Positions 37,559 to 46,990 of a stretch of 64,000 bases of DNA are shown one piece after another. Position 1 is the stretch's first letter; the number at the start of each line of letters is the position of its first letter. This DNA is from Hippophae tibetana (Eukaryota; Streptophyta; Magnoliopsida; Rosales; Elaeagnaceae). The notes under the pieces are model-generated. The model was not told the origin of the DNA. It did no database searches and was given only the letters and a program-made list of their open reading frames with translations. The position numbers and the translations under genes are program-made. The stretch covers positions 21,727,501 to 21,791,500 of the forward strand of contig CM072801.1 of the NCBI GenBank assembly GCA_037013495.1, read 5' to 3'.

Positions 37559-39548
37559 TGTTCTGTGTTTTTTAACACATAAAAACGTGCAAGCATACAC
37601 GGTCACAAGTAATAATATTTGATAAGTTATCGTTCCCATGGAGATTTGTTATTATAGTTTGTTGAGTACTAAAATTATCACTCTCTGATTTTATTCAAAA
37701 CAATCATTGATTCGAACAAATCTAAGAAAACAGTTAAATAACAAAATAAAAGAAATCTAGGACTACAATTTTTCAATAAATTAATCAACTCAAATCATAT
37801 TATTTTCTTTTGATTTATATTTTTTTAGTACATTTAATTTGTCAATCGAAAACTTCTAATTTTATTCATACATCTCTTCCGAGCTCCGTACAAACACACC
37901 TCGTTAAATTAATTCACTATATTCCTATAAGAATTAAATTCACCAAGATTCATTACGTTCTAAGTTCTCAAATGGCCACACATACAATTAGGGTATATTC
38001 CTATCCTTCATCATACATGTCATTCTATCTATGAGCAATATACACAAAAATGCATCTTCCAAGTTTATTTTTGTGCCACGGATCATTTGATAAAATTCGT
38101 AAATAATCAAAAGCATTAAGCACAAAATAGAATAAATAACTCAAACGTCTTATAAATCGTTCAAAAATAATTAAAATAAAAGCTTCATAAATTTAGATCA
38201 AATACAACCCTAGAAAAATTAAATTACTTCATAAATTTAAAATAAAAATTACAACAGATACAGAAAAATTAGATGAAGAAGAAGAAAAATTAAAACATCA
38301 ATTAGAACAAATATTTGGCACACGCAGAACACAACAAAAGCCAAAAAATAGCTTCTGCGTGTTCTAAAGTCCAAAACCGAACAACACAAAATAATCTCCA
38401 AAACTAAACTCTCCAAAACTCCAAAACTTTTTTACTCTATCATCTTATCTCCTATTTATAGCTAAAAATAATACATCTAAAATATTACATTTTATTTTTT
38501 TTTTTTTATAAAAACGCGTAAAAATTTGTATCAAAACTAAAATCGACGCATATCGAAAACATTATTATAATCCACGCGTGAGACAAGCAGAGCCGTTTCT
38601 GATTTTTTTAATTCAAAGTGCATGCCATGTGTCAGCGCCTGATTCATTGCAAGGATTTAATGTGGACACGTGGCAGCATTTCATTGGCTGCGGGAAATGG
38701 ACGCACGATGGATTGTCGCACGGGAGACAACGGCTGCACGCGGACGTGATCCTGCGCTTTCGCGCTCATCATAACATGACACGTGTCATAACATGATTGG
38801 CTTAAAAATATAGTGGGGCACGTGGCATTTTATGATTCGCCGAAAGGATTAGTGCGGACACGTGGCATCATTTGATTAGCTGAAGATCTGGTTGCACGTA
38901 GAGATCAGCGCACGGGATTAGAGGCGTGCGTAAGTGGGGGACAGCGGCTGGAAGCGTCAGACACGTGGGTCCCACCTGCACGCCGGCCTGTGCAACAGGT
39001 GGACCCCACTCGGGCGCCGATCCACGTGGAAAATAGAGACCTGCACTCACTCGCTTTGGTCGGGTGTGATAAGGACGCGCGAATCTTAGCCGTTTCTTGT
39101 TTGATCGGACGGTCCACGTTTCGCACGTGCTGAATGGCGCGTGGATTCTTCTCACCTATGGAGAAAATTAAACTTTAATTAATTGAATTTTGGCCCACAA
39201 ATTTAATTCAAATTACATTTTCAACTTTCTTTAATTACAGTTTAGCCATTTTCTAATTTAAATTAAATTTTTAAACTTTCAATAATTAAAATTAAGCCCG
39301 ATTTTAATTTAAATTATATTTTTGAATTTTATAAATTGTAATTAAGAACTCTATTAGTTGAAATTATATTTTTAGACATAAATTTGCAATTAATTACCTT
39401 TTTCGATACAAATTATTTAATTTTCTTAAAATATATAAAAAAACAGTAAATACTAATTTATTATACTAAAATTAACTAAAAGCATTAAAAACATAGCAAT
39501 TATAATTAATAAAATAGATGAAAATAACTATATAAAATACAGTTATCA
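37559..39548 (-). mobile_element. Solo LTR, 1,990 bp, with perfect 5-bp target duplication
   Basis: Begins TGTTCTGTG and ends CAGTTATCA on the plus strand, TG…CA as required. It is flanked by ATTTG at 37554-37558 and 39549-39553. There is no coding interior, consistent with LTR-LTR recombination. The minus-strand start TGATAACTGTATTTT suggests minus orientation. The central 570 bp (38570-39140) are GC-rich and carry a cluster of CACGTG motifs. Confidence 0.82.
38667..39129. promoter_or_regulatory. Cluster of seven CACGTG (G-box/ABRE-type) motifs in the solo LTR
   Basis: CACGTG at 38667, 38780, 38819, 38859, 38962, 39023 and 39124. Three have the form CACGTGGCA and one is the longer palindrome GACACGTGTC. 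G-boxes are bound by plant bZIP and bHLH factors, and CACGTGGC is the core of abscisic-acid response elements. Regulatory activity is inferred from motif density only. Confidence 0.7.
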
Positions 39549-39691
39549 ATTTGCTCCTTATTTTTTAGGTCGGTTTTAAGAGGAACAATTTCTTTTTTCT
39601 TTCAAGTCGTCTTTAGGTAATCTATTTTTCTCGTACCTTACCACCTGCTATTGTTTTGTCTTTATTTATTTTCTTTGTAGTTTTTATCGAA

Positions 39692-41824
39692 ATGCATAGA
39701 GAAGAAACATTTGCCTCTGGCTCTGGCTTGTGGGAGAGTCCTTAGTATTCTAGTGGAAACTCAGGGTCTTCTAGCTCGGGCTCCTCTAATGAAATGAATC
39801 AATCAATGCCACAACCATCTACTCCTCTCCCCCCGCCAGACCATGCCGACTATAAAACTGAGCGTATCTCATACTCAGATTTTAATGTCTAGGACTTAGA
39901 GGATAGAAAAGAAAAATATAGGATTTGGTGAGTCGAAAGGTCACATTAGGGGTTGGGTGGCCGTTACTAAGACTTGTTCGTTATTTCCTCTGAGGGGACA
40001 TGTGATAGTGATGCACCTCCAGTTGGGTGGATGGTTTTCCATGAGAAAGCTTTGTGGCTAGGGGTAAGATTTCTTTTGTATCCCTTCATCAGGAAATTTT
40101 TGGCTAGAACACAGCTTGCACTAGGGCAATTAATGCCTAATGGATGGAGATACCTGCTCTGCCTAACCCTTATATGTCAAGAACTTGGGATCAATTTAGA
40201 GATGGCTAAGTTTAACGAGGCATATGTTCTGAAACAGAATCCCATAGACCTGTAGAGGGTATATATGTCGGTGAAATAGGATCATGGGGTGAACGTGTCG
40301 CTTCCTAAAAACGAGAAAAATTGGAAAGAATATTTTTTCTACGTTTCAAGTCGGTGGGAGTCCCCTACAAGTGATACTATATTGGTAAGACGTGTCTGGA
40401 ATGATACTAAGGTCGTGATTAGGAATATGGCCTCTTTCATCACGACCTTGAGTCTTGATGCGAAGTAGAGGTTGACTGATATCCAAAACTATCTTCCTGA
40501 GAGAACGAACTGGAAGGCCCTTTTAAATACTCCTTGTTTTGTTACGTATGGGTTAATGAGGCAAGGTGCCCTAAAGCCTCCTCTAGTGCATGGGCTTCTA
40601 CTAAACGACGCACTCCTCCTACGAATTTTGGGGGATGTTTCGAAGTGGTGGGGAAGGATGGTGACGATTAGTTTCTTTGCACCCTCTTTTATCATTTATA
40701 TATATACATGTTTTTTTAAGGTACACAACCCGTGTATTTTCTTTATTAATATTATTCGGCAAACCGCATGGATTTGATAACTAATCAACTTTTTGCTCGG
40801 ATGAAGAACAAGGTGGCATCAGGAGGAAACAACTCATCGATCGGTGGATGTCCTATTCTTGGGAGAAGGTCCTCAATGGGTAAAAATAGGGGTAAATCTA
40901 CTCATGAAGGTCGTACCTCTTCTTTGAAGAAAAAAAAGAAGGTTAGGATCGATGAAACCGCCTATGACTCTGAGCCTGTGAATGTCCGTTCTCCTTTTCT
41001 TGAGCAACCTAGGACCTCCACTTCCATCACTGTCCCCATAGATCCTAGCAATCCCTTAAGAGACTTGAGGAAGGGGGGGCATTGTTGAGGACCTAATTGC
41101 TGGTGATGAGGGGGTCGTGCTTAATCGGGCCTTGGCACCGGAGTACCTTGATTGTTGTATGAGCCACATTTCCATGGAAGGGTGCAAGGAGCAGTTCGCG
41201 GCTATTTACGAGGGGACTGATGTTGGTGAAATCATTCGTCATCAATTGTGTCAGGTGCGTTATAATTTTTCTTTGTATTATTTAGTGCTTTGTAGTGTGA
41301 GCTAAATCCTTGTTTGCTTAAACCTCTTTCACTCTTTTTTTGTGTAGTTAATGATGATCTGTGATTTTGATAGAGCTCACAATATGGGTTATTTAAAGTC
41401 TGAGCTTGTTAAGGAGAAATAGGTTCATGCATACTTGTGCTCGAAATACACTGCTCTGCTTGCGAGAACGGCAAAGTGGGAGAGCGAGAGTATTGATAAA
41501 GAGGAAAGCTGAAGAAGGCGGTCTTCGAGCTTAAGAGTGATCGAGCTTGAGGAGAGGACGGGGGAGGTGCATAAACAGGTTGAGGCCTCTGTTGAGGAGG
41601 TGCGACGTCAAGCCAAAGCCGACGTGGACACTATGGCACAAAAGCTCGAGTCTAGTGTTGAGCGTGCATATGAGTTAGCGATTGAGACTTTTAAGATAAA
41701 GGCTAAAAGAAAAGATTTGGAGGAATATTACTATCCTATTCTAGATATCCCCGTTATATCGCTTTATAATCAAGTCTACTCAACTGAGGAAGAGGAGGAA
41801 GGATTGGGCTCCTCTAGTGGTTAA
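39692..41824 (+). pseudogene. Decayed gene with 'putative gypsy type transposon' (PF04195-like) domain
   Basis: ATG at 39692 opens MHREETFASGSGLWESP, soon interrupted by TAG. A conserved block at about 40012-40250 reads PPVGWMVFHEKALWLGVRF, then FLARTQLALGQLMPNGWRYL and CLTLICQELGINLEMAKFN, which fits the transposase_28/gypsy-type domain. A basic linker follows (RRSSMGKNRGKSTHEGRTSS, about 40870-40930). A probable intron spans 41253-41347 (GTGCGT donor, TTTTGTGTAG acceptor). A glutamate- and alanine-rich helical segment comes at 41537-41710 and an acidic tail to 41824. At least five stops interrupt it. Proteins of this type accompany plant retroelements; their function is unknown. Confidence 0.65.
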
Positions 41825-41829
41825 GATGG

Positions 41830-42175
41830 TCGTGATGTGCCTGGGGTAGGGACTGTTGATTCTTGAACGCTATTTTTTTTTTAAAGCTCAATGTCTTTTT
41901 GGCTTGTATAGACACAATCTTTTACTTGTATTTGTGAACGATCTTGAATAAATGAATCTAGTCTACAGTTTAGATAGTATCAGTTTCTAAAAACCTGAGA
42001 TATTTAAAGTTTAGGTCCTAAGTTTGAGATTGAGCAAGGGCAAAAAAAATAGATTATACTATCAAGAATTATAGATTCATTCACATACAATTTTTATGTA
42101 CGAATAAGGTGGATTTCAACCAAGTTTAAACAGTAAACTTAGCTGAAGGAAATATTTTTAAGCATAACCAAAATT
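41830..42175. other. Sequence between the PF04195-like gene and the second FCA-like remnant
   Basis: AT-rich with no recognised gene. The right boundary of the inserted element must fall here or close by. Confidence 0.4.
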
Positions 42176-42967
42176 TTGGTGTCCTTGACGGGATCGAACC
42201 TGGGTAACCCGCATGACAGGTGGCAATACTCTGCAACATTTATCCTCTGCCTACTTACCAGAAGACGTTTTCTCAGCAGCAATCCTCAGAAAAGTCACCT
42301 TCGCAATTGTCTCAGACTTCATCAGAACTCCCAGAGAAATTTTCAGGCATTTCAAATAGCAGATTCTGATACTCAAAGTCAGCAACCTAGTTCTGAGGTT
42401 AGTGGGAAAGGGGAAAAAAAGACACTGGATAGCTTCTACATGTATTCTATAAATATTTTTGTATGTTAATCATCTAATATGGATTTGTTTAGGATGGTAT
42501 TGGTACTTTGCGTTCTCTCCCTCCCTCCCTCCCTCCGCCCAGTCTCGATGTTCTTTTCTAATTTACTTTTTTTCCATTCCCTCTTGGCGTTTAATAATAT
42601 CAAGAAACCATGTAACTGTGTTGATAAGATGGAATTCTTTTACAGCTTACACTAATTGGAAATAATTTTCAGACAGTTGCTAGTGATTGTATGGATGCAG
42701 TACCTGTAGATTCCAAGATAGAATATCAAGTGTGTGATTGGAGTGAGCACACTTGCCCCAATGGATTCAAGTAGTATTATAACTGCCCCACTTTTGAAAG
42801 CAGAGTAAGGTTTCTACCTTTCATATTTTGTTATGCACTGGTGATGTTGTGGCTTTATAATTGCAGAAAAATATCGTTTAATGGGTGTGAGAGTTTATCT
42901 GCAGTGGGAAAAGCCTGAGCAATATGCTTTATTTAAGCAACAATTGAAGAAGCAGAGAGAGCCATAG
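42176..42967 (+). pseudogene. FCA-like 3' exons: Gln/Ser-rich segment and WW domain
   Basis: Three exon-like blocks with usable splice sites. 42176-42397 holds QQQSSEKSPSQLSQTSSELP, has a frameshift near 42368 and ends at a GTTAGT donor. 42673-42804 encodes DSKIEYQVCDWSEHTCPNGF, an in-frame TAG at 42772-42774 where Tyr is expected, then YYNCPTFESR. 42905-42967 encodes WEKPEQYALFKQQLKKQREP and a stop. Joined, the last two give a WW domain with both signature Trp residues (CDWSEHT…WEKPE) and the YYN core, very like FCA's. FCA's WW domain contacts FY. The premature stop and the frameshift mark it as a pseudogene, probably the same gene as the RRM exon at 36160. Confidence 0.72.
42518..42540 (-). 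other. Potential G-quadruplex in pseudogene intron
   Basis: The minus strand reads GGGCGGAGGGAGGGAGGGAG: five tracts of three G separated by loops of one to four bases, meeting the usual G3+N1-7 rule. Confidence 0.7.
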
Positions 42968-44751
42968 TCTTCTCCGAAAGTCTCACAAAGACAAGTAGCT
43001 CTGTCAAGTCATTTTTTCCATCAGAATCTCCAAACCACAACCACCTTGCTAATTGACTGTACCATGAGAAGAAAAGCCTGTTATTTTTCAATCCTTTCTG
43101 GTAATGTTAGCGTGAGTTATAAATGAAAAGTGGAGCAACAGGATGGGTGTGAAATTAAGGTATGGGTGCAGCAGATTTACAGAGAGCATGTGCTGCATAA
43201 TAATTTGATTGTAGCAGCAACAACATGTTTTCTTATTATAAATATATTGTATTTCTTTAAATTAAGAAGAATTAATGAAAAATAAGAAAAGTTGTCGGTT
43301 ATCACGTGTGTGCAACATTTTATTGGTATATACTTATTTTTCTTTTATCCATACTAGTTGCTTTAGTTTTGAAAGTTGCGTCATTTCTTGCTATATTTGC
43401 TGATTAAAGGTCTAAAGTAATTTTCCTCCAACGTTTCCTAATCTGAGCTCCATATAATATATGGTTTGTCTGTTTAATGATATATTTGCTATTTGGAACA
43501 CTTACATGATGTCATGTTGAAACTTTAAGTGTATTTATATGTCTAGTTTTCTTCATTTTGAATTTCCTCCCATTTTGAATGCTCTTGAGAACCTTTTGGT
43601 ATAGAAGGTTTTTTGTTTCATTCAAGCGGATGATATCATGTGATGAATGCAATTATAAATTCAATAATACTAAAAATGGAATCTACCTTATGTTTAGGTG
43701 AATTTAGGTCACAAACAGGACACACGCACGAACTATCACCCCTACTCATCAGCAATTTGGTATTTATTTTGTCTCTTTAATTGCACCTAGCTAGTTTGCA
43801 CCTCTAATTTTTCTTCTGCTCCTGAAAAATTTCAAGTACTTTTATTTGTCGATAACATGTTTGTGTCAAAGTTGTTTTTTTCAGAAGAATGTCTTAAATG
43901 CTTTGTAGCTCTAGGGTTCGGTTAAAAAATGATTCTCCATTGTGCCTTTCTGTGTTTCCTTCTACAGGTTTTAATAGAGGAAGAGAAAAATTAAACGTGA
44001 AGTGAATCACTCATTTAGATGTTTCTCATAGTTGTATCCAGTTCCATTAACTTCTCATGTCCCTTGTGATTGTTTTACAGTTTTTGGTGACTTCATTCGG
44101 AAGTCATTATTGGACTCATAAGTTGTTAAAACCAAAATATAACTTATAAGATAATTGTTAATCCATCTTTTCACTGCTTAAATTTTTAGTATAATTTATT
44201 TATGATTTTTCTAATATATGATATCAGAACGTAAGATTATGAGCTCGAATTTTCGAATTTTTTAGCAATATTAAATGGTTTTTTTCCCATTTCTATCTTC
44301 CGCAAAATCCATCCACACTCTATGCGCCCTTTAAAAATTATCAGCTATTTATTTAGTTAATGAAGTTCTATTTAATTTAATTTAATAGACATTTGAAATT
44401 ATCTATTCAACACACCGATGAAAACCTTTTAGAATCATCTTTTTAACCCCCAAAGTGAGAGCTTAAAGGTGTATGGATCCGGCCATCAGGCTCATGCAAG
44501 CTCATGTCCATCAACTTATAGACTAGTATGGATAGATCCGTTAAGTTTGTTGGGCCTCTTTTTTTAATTTGATTCTTTTTTAAATATAATTAATGATATA
44601 ATATTTTTTCATTAATTATATTTAAATCTATTCATTTTTATATATAAATTTATTTTAATTTTTAATATAAGATTTTTTCTTCTTATAAGTCATAAAGATA
44701 CGAAGATTTTTTTTATTTTTTTCTATATTAATTATTTTTATATAAGTAAAT
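42968..44751. other. Intergenic region downstream of the FCA-like pseudogene
   Basis: 42968-43200 may be the pseudogene's former 3' end. The rest is AT-rich with no recognised gene. A possible small LTR-like repeat lies at 44124-44265. Confidence 0.5.
44124..44265 (+). repeat. Possible small LTR/TRIM-like remnant
   Basis: Starts TGTTAAAACCAAAATATAAC and is followed around 44218 by ATGATATCAGAACG and GAGCTCGAATTTTCG. This resembles an LTR followed by a decayed Met-tRNA primer site, as in miniature LTR elements. No partner LTR was found. Confidence 0.3.
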
Positions 44752-44936
44752 TGTTAATGTATATCTAGTAATATATTAATATATATATATATTTGCTAAT
44801 TTATATCTCTTTACTTCTGTCATATCTGTATCTAGTTACTTTAGACATATCTAGTTTACTTGTAACTCCTATATAAAGGTACCATGTATATTCATTTATT
44901 CACAGAATAAAATACAATCATTAAGTATTTCCAACA
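44752..44936 (+). repeat. 5' LTR of the copia element
   Basis: TGTTAATGTATATC to TATTTCCAACA. A TATA-like CTATATAAAGG is at about 44869-44879, so transcription should start shortly after. Confidence 0.92.
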
Positions 44937-45180
44937 TGGTATCAGAGCCACTATTCTTGTCTTTTTAGCAGTGTTTTCTTTTTTGGTGTTATTCAACCCT
45001 TATAGCTTCCGCTGTCACAATAGTCGCTATAATCATTCACCGTTTAACCTCCGACGTCTTTCAGCCGTTGTCCTTAGGTTCTAGAATTACGATGGTCGTT
45101 GTTAAGGAGTTCCACACCATACAAACAACTGCAATCAACGTCGCCGCCGTGCATATTGTTCCGAATTTTTTTCTGCATAT

Positions 45181-45411
45181 ACCACTATGATCGGCTCTAC
45201 CGGATCTACACAACCGTGGAAGTATCGCAACCATCAGACACCACACGCTCCCTCACGCGCCGCACAACCAATATGCACGTCGTTAACGCGCCGCCACCGT
45301 TAATCTTTACTCGACGACCTATTGCAGATACCACTGTGATCGGCTCAACCGGATCTACACAACCGTGTAAGTATCACAGTCATCAGACTCCGTACGCGTT
45401 CTCACGTGCCG
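45181..45411 (+). repeat. Duplicated segment in the copia leader, 149-bp spacing
   Basis: ACCACTATGATCGGCTCTAC at 45181 recurs as ACCACTGTGATCGGCTCAAC at 45330. Similarity runs through GGATCTACACAACCGTG to ATCAGAC about 80 bp later. Confidence 0.85.
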
Positions 45412-45463
45412 CCAACAGCCACTGCGCGTGGATCTGACGTGCCAAGCCGCTGCGCTCTGCTCG

Positions 45464-45621
45464 TGACGTCATCAATGCTTTGCGTAGGGCTGACGTCATC
45501 ATCCCACAACTGACGTCACAGAACCGATTTAACCATTGACCGTGTTGACCGATCTGACCGTTGCCCTTGCTGACCGTTGATCGTGCTGACCAGACTGCCG
45601 TTGACCGGCTGACCGTTGACC
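45464..45621 (+). promoter_or_regulatory. TGACGTCA and TTGACC motif cluster in the copia leader
   Basis: Three perfect TGACGTCA palindromes (45464-45471, 45491-45498, 45511-45518) are followed by TTGACC at 45536, 45545, 45601 and 45616 and three CTGACC. TGACGTCA is the site of TGA-class bZIP factors and TTGACC is the W-box bound by WRKY factors. The cluster lies just upstream of the gag start at 45707. A regulatory role is inferred. Confidence 0.65.
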
Positions 45622-45706
45622 GGAATTTCGCAATACAGGTTCACCCTACTTAGTTTTTCGCATAGATCTCGTTTTTGCAGTGTGTCTTTGCATATTTTGT
45701 ATTCAA

Positions 45707-46990
45707 ATGGATAAAAATGATACTTTTGTTTCTTGCCATATCAATACTATATTGGAGTGGACTAAGAATTATTTGTCATGGTCTCAAGCTATGCGCAGTT
45801 TTCTTAAGGGTTGTATGCTCTGGCATTATTGTACTGGTGCAATTAATATTCCTGATAAAGGAGCAAGTGAAGAAGATGTTATCTTTCTTCGTCACATGAT
45901 TGAATGGGATAGTCACAACCACATGATCCTCACATGGATTCGGAATACTTCAATTCCATCCATCTCCAATCTGTTAGGCAGCTTTGATGATGCCAAATCA
46001 GCATAGGATATGTTGGCCAAAAGGTTCTCCACTACTCACGGATCCATGAAATATCAACTAATAGTTGAATTGCATAAACTACAACAGGGACCAGGGCAAT
46101 CCATCAATGACTACTTTGATCAACTTCGCTTCCTTTGGGACCAAATTGACCTTTGATCCAATTTGGGCATGCTCAACAGATGCTCAGCAATATGCTACTA
46201 TTAGGGATGAATTTCGTCTCTATGAGTTCTTGATGTCACTCCACAAGGACTTTGAGCCAATCCGAGGTCAGCTTCTTAATCGTAGTCCTCCTCCCTCTCT
46301 TGATACTGGTGTAAACGAGTTGGTTAGAGAAAAGCTCGACTTGCAACCCTTCAAGCCTAGAATAAGTTCAATGTTTTGGCTATTACTCCTTTTGCTCCTG
46401 CCAGTGAGCAACCTCAGCAATCAGGTTATTCCTCTGGCTTTAACAATCATTGTAGGCAGAGCAACAAAAGGTTCTGCAATTATTGTAAGCATCATGACCA
46501 CACCATTGAGACTTGTTACCGTCGCAACAAATCTACTGCTGATGTTGCTAATACTGAGCCTACTTCTTTGATGCCTTCTAGTTCAGCAGAGTCCCAGTCT
46601 TCTGAATCCACTATCAATCTCTCCTTCATTGAACTACAGAAGATCATAACTCAGGCTGTTCAAATGGCTGGTAATGCATCTCTTTCCACTACCCTCTCAG
46701 TTTTGCCCGGTAAGTCTCAAACTTGGCTTTTTGACTCTGCATGTTGCAATCACATGACACCTCACTCATCTTTATTCTCCAAACTTGACCCTGCACCACA
46801 TTCTCTTAATATTCATATAGCTGATGGTTCCACCATTCATGGGAATAGTCTAGGTTTTGTTTCGACCTCTACCCTCTCTGTTCCTGGGGTTTTCCATGTA
46901 CCTGACCTATCCTATAATTTATGCTCTGTGGGCCAATTAGCTGAACTAGGATATCGCCTTATTTTTTACTATTCTGGGTGTATTGTGTAG
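45707..46990 (+). pseudogene. copia gag and protease, frameshifted
   Basis: ATG at 45707 gives MDKNDTFVSCHINTILEWTK. The gag core with LHKLQQGPGQSINDYFDQLR follows a TAG near 46003. A frameshift near 46150 moves the frame to RDEFRLYEFLMSLHKDFEPI, and another near 46370 returns it. The zinc knuckle CNYCKHHDHTIETC is at about 46472-46513. The protease motif WLFDSACCNHMTPHSS is at about 46725-46770, with Ala following Ser where Gly is more usual. The block ends at TAG 46988-46990. Confidence 0.88.

Larger units (their letters stand above)
36816..41990 (+). mobile_element. Decayed element of the 'putative gypsy type transposon' family, interrupted by a solo LTR
   Basis: It runs from about TGTTGAGACTCAAAGCC past a decayed gene that ends at 41824; both outer edges are estimates. 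At 37000-37300 it has repeated GGGCTCGAG, GAGCTGACC and CTTGGGCT words. A 1,990-bp solo LTR with target duplication ATTTG sits inside (37559-39548). Removing it rejoins CTAACG-ATTTG with CTCCTTATTTT. The element lies between two FCA-like remnants and may have split that gene. Confidence 0.45.

Noticed and set aside
38868..39155. Minus-strand frames in the GC-rich part of the solo LTR
   Set aside because: Compositional; located in an LTR with perfect target duplication and no coding interior.
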